A stretch of 5,276 nucleotides of DNA, taken from the NCBI GenBank assembly GCA_944351315.1, contig CALVPL010000073.1:1-5276 (forward strand), given 5' to 3'. The translations under genes were made by a program, and so were the position numbers. Of this stretch, positions 1 through 4,307 are shown piece after piece. How positions within the stretch are numbered: the stretch's first letter is position 1; every line of letters begins with the position of its first letter. The stretch is from an uncultured Bacilli bacterium (GTDB taxonomy: Bacteria; Bacillota_I; Bacilli_A; RF39; UBA660). Under the pieces are notes generated by a model. It did no database searches. It was not told the DNA's origin and was given only the letters and a program-made list of their open reading frames with translations.

Positions 1-2
1 GA

Positions 3-374
3 GATTATTATTTTGATGATTTATTTAATCACTTTTTTGAAGGAGATGAAAACAAAATGAAATGTGATATCTATGAAAAAGATCAAAAATATCATATTGA
101 AATGGATATCCCAGGATTCAAAAAAGATGAAATTAAAATTGAATGCAATCAAGGAAATTTAACCATTACAGCTGAAAAAAATAAAACAGAAGAAGAACAT
201 GAAGGAAAAAAATACCTTCGTCGTGAAAGAGTATACGGAAAATATCAAAGAAGTTTCTACTTAGGCGATATTGAAGAAGATAATATTGAAGCTTCTTTTG
301 AACACGGAACACTTTCTGTTATAATTCCTAAAAAAGAAGAAAAAGATACTAGAAAATATATCGAAGTAAAATAA
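3..374 (+). CDS. Small heat-shock protein, Hsp20/alpha-crystallin family (5' end outside window)
   Basis: An ATP-independent cytoplasmic holdase chaperone that binds unfolding proteins and keeps them refoldable. The alpha-crystallin domain fills almost all of the visible part. It opens with the strand-rich MDIPGFKKDEIKI segment and carries the family signature as ASFEHGTLSVIIPK near the end (consensus A-x-x-x-n-G-x-L followed by IPK). An ATG at 57 is preceded by an AAGGAG-like stretch and could be taken as the start. However, the same frame stays open to base 3 and encodes YYFDDLFNHFFEGDEN, a Phe/Asp-rich segment typical of the N-terminal arm of small Hsps that drives oligomer assembly. I therefore treat the gene as truncated by the window edge, with ATG 57 an internal methionine. 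The gene ends in TAA followed directly by an intrinsic terminator. Its promoter, and any heat-shock control such as a CIRCE element, would lie outside the window. Family assignment is firm; only the start is uncertain. Confidence 0.9.
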   Translation, partial: DYYFDDLFNHFFEGDENKMKCDIYEKDQKYHIEMDIPGFKKDEIKIECNQGNLTITAEKNKTEEEHEGKKYLRRERVYGKYQRSFYLGDIEEDNIEASFEHGTLSVIIPKKEEKDTRKYIEVK

Positions 375-401
375 GAAGAGTAGCTTTCTTCTTTTTTTTT
401 T
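373..401 (+). terminator. Intrinsic terminator of the hsp20 gene
   Basis: AAGAAGA (373-379) pairs with TCTTCTT (387-393) across a 7-base loop, followed by an uninterrupted T run to about 401. The stem is A/U-rich and therefore weak, but the long T tract and the position right at the hsp20 stop codon support it. The T run leads directly into the promoter of the next gene. Confidence 0.65.
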
Positions 402-409
402 GCTATAAT
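401..409 (+). promoter_or_regulatory. Extended -10 promoter (TGCTATAAT) for the unknown-hisS operon
   Basis: TGCTATAAT is a perfect extended -10 element (TG-n-TATAAT). No convincing -35 hexamer lies 16-18 bases upstream, where the sequence is the terminator stem and T run; extended -10 promoters commonly do without one. Transcription would start near 416, giving a leader of only about 18 bases before the ATG at 434. That leaves no room for a T-box or other riboswitch controlling hisS. Confidence 0.7.
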
Positions 410-420
410 AAAAAAAGTTT

Positions 421-426
421 AGGGGG
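421..426 (+). promoter_or_regulatory. G-rich ribosome binding site of the 434 gene
   Basis: AGGGGG sits 7 bases before ATG 434. It is a non-canonical variant of AGGAGG, but the spacing is right and it fixes the start. A similar G-run (GGGG, 4295-4298) precedes the glycoside hydrolase gene. Confidence 0.55.
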
Positions 427-433
427 CATCTGT

Positions 434-976
434 ATGCTAGTTTCCAAAAATAAAATTTATTTTAATCCGGGAGAAGATATTACAACAGAACAAGTACAAT
501 ATTATGGCAATAAAGAAAAATTAGAAACAAAATATTATGGAAAAGATCTTTTTGTCAATCTGACAGAAGTGGTAGTTTTTCGAGATGAAGCAAGAGAAGC
601 CAAACAAGAAATCATGTTAGAACCGCGTTTTACTTTCGATAAAATGCATTATGAAGAAAGCCGCAAACTCATGCAAATAAAAAAGCTTTTACTTCATAAA
701 AAAACAAGCCAATTAAAACAAACTTATCAACAATTCCAAATGTATTTGCCTCATCAACATTATGTAGAAGTATTTGTACCTTTCAATATAAGCTTAATGG
801 AAAAAATACCAGATCATTATAGAATTTTAGACATTCAAAAAGGAGCCAAAGGATATTTTATAACCACGTACAATAGTGAAACGATCCTCGCTCAAAATTA
901 TCATGAATTTGGCACCTTTTTTGCAAAAGAAGATCAAGAAAAAATAAAAAAATTAGAAAAGAGGAAAAAGTTATGA
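434..976 (+). CDS. Hypothetical protein, 180 aa, translationally coupled to hisS
   Basis: I do not recognise this protein. It is soluble by appearance, with no signal peptide and no membrane segment. Residues 1-65 look beta-rich with alternating charged and hydrophobic residues (including FVNLTEVVVFRDEA). Residues 70-103 form a Lys/Gln-rich helical stretch, and residues 108-150 contain further strand-like segments. A basic helical tail (EKIKKLEKRKKL) could bind nucleic acid or be a disordered end, but no known domain or catalytic motif is visible. It is the first gene after the extended -10 promoter. Its TGA stop overlaps the ATG of hisS in an ATGA junction, so the two are almost certainly co-transcribed and translationally coupled. 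Coupling suggests a role tied to translation or merely an expression-setting leader cistron; the sequence does not tell which. The start is supported by AGGGGG at 421-426. Base composition matches its neighbours. Confidence 0.85.
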   Translation: MLVSKNKIYFNPGEDITTEQVQYYGNKEKLETKYYGKDLFVNLTEVVVFRDEAREAKQEIMLEPRFTFDKMHYEESRKLMQIKKLLLHKKTSQLKQTYQQFQMYLPHQHYVEVFVPFNISLMEKIPDHYRILDIQKGAKGYFITTYNSETILAQNYHEFGTFFAKEDQEKIKKLEKRKKL

Positions 977-2175
977 CATTTATTAAAACACCTGTAAAAG
1001 GAACTAGAGATTTTACTCCTAAAGAAATGCGGTTAAGAGAATATGTTTTAAAAGTAATGAAAGAAACCTATCAAAAATTTGGGTTTGAAATCATTGCCAC
1101 GCCATGTTTAGAGCATATTGAAAATTTAACAAGCAAACAAGGTGGAGACAATGAAAAATTGATTTTTAAAATCTTAAAAAGAGGAGCAAAATTAGATTTA
1201 GAAAATAGTAAAGAAGCCAATGATTTAGTAGACTGTGGTTTACGTTATGATTTAACCGTACCTCTTTCTAGATTTTATGCAAGTAACATGAATGAATTAG
1301 CTTCCCCATTTCGTTCTTTTCAAACCGGTTTTGTCTGGCGAGCAGATCGACCTCAAAAAGGAAGATTCCGGGAATTTATGCAATGTGATTTAGACATTTT
1401 TGGCGAGAAAACAAATTTAGCAGAAATTGAATTAATCACCGCGGTAATTACATTTTTAACCAAATTAGATTTCCAAGGTTTCACCATCAAGATAAACGAT
1501 CGTCAAATCCTTGCTAAAATGGTAGAATATGCCGAGTTACCATTAGATCAATTAGATAGTATTTTAATTTCTTTAGATAAATTAGATAAAATTGGTCGAG
1601 AAGGAGTAGAAGAGGAACTTTTACAAAATGGTTTTGAAGCAGAAAAAGTTAGCAAATATTTAGATTTATTCACAAAAAATGTTCAAAATCTAAGAGCTTT
1701 TTGTCAAGAATTTAATATGGAAGAAGAAGTCGTAAACAATTTAGAACAAATAATGACAACTGTTTCTTCCTCTGTGTCAGCAAATATCGTTTTTGATCCG
1801 ACTTTAGTTCGCGGAATGAGTTATTATACCGGACCAATTTTTGAAATAGGAGTTGAAGATCTAGCTTCATCTATTGGAGGCGGTGGCCGTTATGATAAAA
1901 TGGTAGAAAAATATGCAAACATTTCCGTTCCAGCAGCAGGATTTTCTATCGGGTTTGAAAGATTGATTCTTTTATTAACTGAAAGAGGTTTTACAGTTCC
2001 AACTAAAGAAGAAAAAATTGCCTATATTATAAAAGAACCAACTAAAGAAGTCTTTAAAGAAGCTTTTAAAAAACGTGAAGAAGGAAAAATTGTTAAAATT
2101 TTATATCGCAGCAAAAACTATAAGCATCAACGAGAAATGCTTTTAAAAGATGCTTATCAAATTATTGAATGGTAA
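973..2175 (+). CDS. hisS: Histidine--tRNA ligase (histidyl-tRNA synthetase), eukaryotic/archaeal-type
   Basis: A class II aminoacyl-tRNA synthetase charging tRNA-His with histidine in the cytoplasm. Landmarks in order: KGTRDF (residues 9-14); motif 1 around 33-53; DLTVP (93-97); motif 2 and its loop around 112-144, with FVWRADRPQKGRFREF; the histidine-binding signature LVRGMSYYTG (278-287); GGGGRYD (302-308); and motif 3, AAGFSIGFERL (321-331). The RYDLTVP wording, the KINDRQIL segment and LDKLDKIG in the insertion region match eukaryotic/archaeal HisRS rather than the common bacterial type (LRPEGT wording). HisZ, the inactive regulatory paralogue, is less likely because the histidine signature and motif-2 arginines are intact and no histidine-biosynthesis genes are nearby. 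The C-terminal anticodon-binding domain is only about 55 residues (346-400), against the usual 85-100. The stop codon sits inside a perfect terminator hairpin. Start: AGAGGA at 960-965, 7 bases upstream. It overlaps the upstream unknown gene by 4 bases. Confidence 0.9.
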   Translation: MTFIKTPVKGTRDFTPKEMRLREYVLKVMKETYQKFGFEIIATPCLEHIENLTSKQGGDNEKLIFKILKRGAKLDLENSKEANDLVDCGLRYDLTVPLSRFYASNMNELASPFRSFQTGFVWRADRPQKGRFREFMQCDLDIFGEKTNLAEIELITAVITFLTKLDFQGFTIKINDRQILAKMVEYAELPLDQLDSILISLDKLDKIGREGVEEELLQNGFEAEKVSKYLDLFTKNVQNLRAFCQEFNMEEEVVNNLEQIMTTVSSSVSANIVFDPTLVRGMSYYTGPIFEIGVEDLASSIGGGGRYDKMVEKYANISVPAAGFSIGFERLILLLTERGFTVPTKEEKIAYIIKEPTKEVFKEAFKKREEGKIVKILYRSKNYKHQREMLLKDAYQIIEW

Positions 2176-2195
2176 AAAATACCATTCTTTTTTTT
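2167..2195 (+). terminator. Intrinsic terminator overlapping the hisS stop codon
   Basis: GAATGGTA (2167-2174) and TACCATTC (2180-2187) form a perfect 8-bp stem with an AAAAA loop, followed by eight T residues (2188-2195). The last hisS codons (Glu-Trp) and part of the TAA stop form the 5' arm. It closes the unknown-hisS operon. Confidence 0.9.
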
Positions 2196-2231
2196 ATCAC
2201 TTTTTTTCATACTATTTATAGGTGAGTAGTC

Positions 2232-2567
2232 ATGAAAAAATATGTTTTCTTGTTTGGTTTTATATTAATAGCTTTAATCATTCTTTCAATAAAACCTAGT
2301 TATGGTTTAGAACTTTCTAATGAAAAAGAAGTAAGGATAAATAGTCAAGAATTTTTAGAATATGTTGAAAAAGAAAATATTACAAACATAAGCAAAATTT
2401 GTGCCGGTTCTTTCTGCGATTACATGAGATCGGCAAATCCCAAAAAAGCTTTAAGTATATTTACAGACAAATATCGCGATTATATTGAAAAAACAATAGG
2501 CGAAGAAGCAGCCTTAGAAGTTTATGTGAAAGGCTTTTTTATCACAAAAATAGAGACTCTAAACTAA
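2232..2567 (+). CDS. Small secreted or membrane-anchored protein of unknown function, 111 aa
   Basis: Residues 1-24 are a classic export signal: MKK, then a long hydrophobic core (YVFLFGFILIALIILSI), then KPSYG, with Ser at -3 and Gly at -1 for a possible signal-peptidase I cut before LELS. If uncut, it would be a single N-terminal anchor with the rest outside. The mature part of about 86 residues is charged. It contains two cysteines (57 and 62, in CAGSFC) placed to form a small disulfide loop, followed by a helical region (KKALSIFTDKYRDYIEKTIGEEAALEVY) and a strand-like end (GFFITKIETL). There is no lipobox cysteine and I recognise no family. The ATG is preceded by AGGTGA (2220-2225) 6 bases upstream. 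It stands alone after the hisS terminator and runs convergently into the radical SAM gene, overlapping it by 9 bases. Its own promoter is not clear. Existence is likely from the start signal and coherent protein; function is unknown. Confidence 0.8.
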   Translation: MKKYVFLFGFILIALIILSIKPSYGLELSNEKEVRINSQEFLEYVEKENITNISKICAGSFCDYMRSANPKKALSIFTDKYRDYIEKTIGEEAALEVYVKGFFITKIETLN

Positions 2568-2572
2568 GTCTC
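2546..2572 (-). terminator. Terminator of the radical SAM gene at the convergent junction
   Basis: Read on the minus strand, GAGACT (2572-2567) pairs with AGTCTC (2558-2553) over an 8-base loop, followed by TATTTTTG (2552-2545). The hairpin spans the stop codons of both converging genes. On the plus strand there is no immediate T run after the hairpin, so it fits the minus-strand gene better. Confidence 0.55.
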
Positions 2573-3470
2573 CTTGATAAATTCCTCTTTTTTTCATTTC
2601 TTTATCAATATCATTTAAAACGACAAACTTTTTTAAAAGCCAAGTAGGAGCAATCAAATCTTCTTTTTTAGGATCTCCAGTAATTCGGTGAATGACAATA
2701 GAAGGACTTAAATATCTAAGTTGTTCACAGACAATATCAATATATTCTTCTTTAGTTAAAACTGGAAAAGTTTTTTTTTCGTAATATTTAGCTAATGGAG
2801 TATCCTTTAAAATATGTAACATGTGAATTTTTATCCCATCAATTTGTAAAGCATTCAAATATTTAACGGTTTCAATCATATCTTCTTTAGTTTCATAAGG
2901 AAGACCATTAATAATATGAACAACGACCGGAATGTTTCTTTTTTTAAGTTCTAAAACACATTCTCTAAAATTTTCTAAGGAGTGTCCTCGCCGAATAAAT
3001 TCTAAAGTTTTAGGATGAATAGATTGAAGTCCAAGTTCAACTGTTAAAAAAGTTCTTTTAGAAAGATCTTCTAAATAATCATAAACAGACGGAGAAATGG
3101 CATCACTTCTAGTCGCGATCGAAAGGCCAACTACATTAGGAATCTTTAAAATTGGTTCAAATTTTTCTTTTAAAACAGAAACGGGAGCATAAGTATTCGT
3201 TCCAGCTTGAAAATAACCGATGTAATAACTATCGGGCCACTTATGTTCCATCATTGTTTTAATTTCTTCAAACTGTTTTAATAAATCATCCTTAGGATTT
3301 CCAGCAAAATCACCACTTTGATGTGAGCAAAAAATACAGCCGCCAATTTTATAATTTGGACAAGAAAATCCAGCATTTAAACTGACTTTAAAAACTTTTT
3401 TTCCAAATTTTTGTTTATAAAAATAATTAAGAGTATGATATCTTTTATTATCTAATGTATAAGAAAACAT
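2559..3470 (-). CDS. TIGR01212-family radical SAM protein (YtqA/YhcC type; candidate tRNA modification enzyme MnmL)
   Basis: A radical S-adenosylmethionine enzyme. The [4Fe-4S] cysteines are C37, C45 and C48 (CPNYKIGGCIFC, spacing CX7CX2C) after the family's hallmark lead-in KKVFKVSLNAGFSCPN. Further family features: GYFQAGTNTYAP (85-96), VELGLQSIHPKTLEFIRRGH (144-163), HIINGLPYE (185-193), GIKIHMLHILKDTPL (212-226), and near the end VIHRITGDP (259-267), LIAPTW and a closing YQG. Length (303) is normal for TIGR01212. From family knowledge, the Bacillus subtilis member YtqA (MnmL) works with methyltransferase YtqB (MnmM) in making mnm5 side chains on the tRNA wobble uridine; Escherichia coli YhcC is a family member without a clear role to my knowledge. 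Orthology to MnmL is inferred, and the usual mnmM-like neighbour is not next to it here. Start: AGGAGGTG 8 bases upstream of the ATG. Transcription comes from the divergent gap; the 3' end overlaps the convergent small gene. Confidence 0.9.
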   Translation of the reverse strand: MFSYTLDNKRYHTLNYFYKQKFGKKVFKVSLNAGFSCPNYKIGGCIFCSHQSGDFAGNPKDDLLKQFEEIKTMMEHKWPDSYYIGYFQAGTNTYAPVSVLKEKFEPILKIPNVVGLSIATRSDAISPSVYDYLEDLSKRTFLTVELGLQSIHPKTLEFIRRGHSLENFRECVLELKKRNIPVVVHIINGLPYETKEDMIETVKYLNALQIDGIKIHMLHILKDTPLAKYYEKKTFPVLTKEEYIDIVCEQLRYLSPSIVIHRITGDPKKEDLIAPTWLLKKFVVLNDIDKEMKKRGIYQGDLV

Positions 3471-3478
3471 AAATTAAA

Positions 3479-3486
3479 CACCTCCT
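3479..3486 (-). promoter_or_regulatory. Strong Shine-Dalgarno of the radical SAM gene
   Basis: Read on the minus strand this is AGGAGGTG, an essentially perfect anti-16S match placed 8 bases before the ATG at 3470. It is the strongest ribosome binding site in the window and fixes that start. Confidence 0.85.
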
Positions 3487-3507
3487 ACTAGAAAAAGTAT
3501 CAAGACT

Positions 3508-3517
3508 ATTATATAAT
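3508..3517. promoter_or_regulatory. Palindromic -10 element shared by divergent genes
   Basis: ATTATATAAT is self-complementary and reads TATAAT on both strands: plus 3512-3517, minus 3513-3508. Each copy lies at a workable distance from its gene, about 25 bases before ATG 3542 and about 38 before ATG 3470. No good -35 is visible on either side. On the minus strand a second possibility is TTGTTT (3523-3518), 16 bases, then GATACT (3501-3496), but its start would nearly abut the ribosome binding site. The role as promoter is inferred from sequence and position only. Confidence 0.5.
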
Positions 3518-3541
3518 AAACAAGGAAAGTAGAGAAGTGTT

Positions 3542-4243
3542 ATGACAAAAGAAATGCTAACAAATGAATTAAACAAATATGCCAAACAGATTATCTTACA
3601 TATTCTAAGAGATTATCAAGATTCTCTAGGTTTAGAAAATGAGAAAAGATTAAGAGATTTATTGAGTGAAGAATTTGTGGTTTTAGATCCAGAAGAAAAA
3701 CCAGTAAATGATGGAAAAGTACACATTTTTTTGAATAAAGAAGATTTAATGGGGCTTTCGTTTGAAGAAATGGAAAAAGAAATCAAAAAAAACATTTTAG
3801 TTCGGGAGATTTTCCGTTATATAATCACGCCAAAAATCGCAGATAATAAAAATCAATTAGAAGAAGTATTTTCTGAAAATTTAACAGAAGGCTTAGTAGA
3901 AAAATACGCTAAAGATTTTTCTATGCGTCATGACTTAGGAACACCAAGAGTAAAAAATGCCGAAAATTTAGAATTAGCCACAAAATTATTAGAAGGAATT
4001 CCTAAAGAAATATCTAAAGATGCCTTGTTTTTTCAATACCAATATCCTTTTATGTTAGAGTATTACCAAATAGGAACGGGCAAAAATTTATTTGAAGAAT
4101 ATCAAGAAGGAAAGAAAATTGAACCAGATCAAATGAATTTATCACGTAAAATAAAAGCGAGTAATGGTTTTTTAAAAGGATCTTTAGTAATTTTTGCATG
4201 TATTGTTTTAGGTGTTTTTTTGGCCTATATTTTAATTCGTTAA
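3542..4243 (+). CDS. Tail-anchored protein of unknown function, possible degenerate zinc metalloprotease
   Basis: Not a family I can name. Of 233 residues, about 205 form a charged, mostly helical domain, followed by one C-terminal membrane helix (residues 210-232, LKGSLVIFACIVLGVFLAYILI) ending in a single Arg. Basic residues before the helix (SRKIKAS) suggest the main domain stays in the cytoplasm, with the protein inserted as a tail anchor. Within the domain, LVREIFRYIITP (86-97) followed by ENLTEGLVEKYAKDF (112-126) resembles the pattern HExxH ... NEGxTE/Y-A of zinc metalloproteases of the gluzincin kind. Both zinc histidines are replaced by arginine (R88, R92), while the glutamates E89, E116 and E120 remain. 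This is my inference from motif layout, not a proven homology; such a protein would not bind zinc in the usual way. Start: ATG 3542 with a weak GAGAAG site (3532-3537). It is read from the divergent gap. No terminator is visible before the glycoside hydrolase gene. Confidence 0.8.
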   Translation: MTKEMLTNELNKYAKQIILHILRDYQDSLGLENEKRLRDLLSEEFVVLDPEEKPVNDGKVHIFLNKEDLMGLSFEEMEKEIKKNILVREIFRYIITPKIADNKNQLEEVFSENLTEGLVEKYAKDFSMRHDLGTPRVKNAENLELATKLLEGIPKEISKDALFFQYQYPFMLEYYQIGTGKNLFEEYQEGKKIEPDQMNLSRKIKASNGFLKGSLVIFACIVLGVFLAYILIR

Positions 4244-4269
4244 AAAGCTAGAAATATAAGGAACTTCCG

Positions 4270-4278
4270 TGATATAAT
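4270..4278 (+). promoter_or_regulatory. Extended -10 promoter (TGATATAAT) for the GH31 gene
   Basis: TGATATAAT matches the extended -10 consensus TG-n-TATAAT. No good -35 hexamer lies 17 bases upstream (AGAAAT at 4250-4255). The predicted start near 4285 leaves a leader of about 23 bases. A GGAA-C-TTCC mini-palindrome (4260-4268) sits directly upstream. The layout echoes the 401-409 promoter, including a G-run ribosome binding site downstream. Confidence 0.65.
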
Positions 4279-4307
4279 AAAAGTACGATAGATTGGGGTA
4301 AGAGAAA

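Noticed and set aside
6..60. Short upstream reading frame in another frame, ending in the TGA at 58-60
   Set aside because: It overlaps the clear Hsp20 frame, has no recognisable content, and is too short to support.
409..433. T-box or histidine-responsive leader ahead of the hisS operon
   Set aside because: Only about 18-25 bases separate the likely transcription start from the first ATG, far too short for a T-box, and no specifier stem or antiterminator is visible.
974..976. TGA read as tryptophan (Mycoplasma-type code)
   Set aside because: All eight tryptophans in the recognised genes are TGG and no gene has an internal TGA; reading through this TGA adds only seven residues before TAA.
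973..2175. HisZ (regulatory subunit of ATP phosphoribosyltransferase) instead of HisRS
   Set aside because: The histidine-binding LVRGMSYYTG and motif-2 arginines are intact, part of an anticodon-binding domain is present, and no histidine-biosynthesis genes are nearby.
2196..2231. Promoter for the small secreted protein gene (TACTAT at 2210-2215)
   Set aside because: The -10 match is poor, no -35 is visible, and the implied start would fall in the ribosome binding site; low-complexity T/A sequence explains it.
2510..2540. Hairpin AGCCTT/AAGGCT followed by six T residues on the plus strand
   Set aside because: It has terminator form, but the loop is 14 bases, the stem is 6 bp, and it lies within the coding sequence 25 bases before the stop, where ribosomes would mask it. 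It could still act as a weak terminator for the small gene.
4260..4268. GGAA-C-TTCC mini-palindrome as a repressor operator for the GH31 gene
   Set aside because: Four-base arms are too short to separate from chance, and it does not match the catabolite-control (cre) consensus I know.
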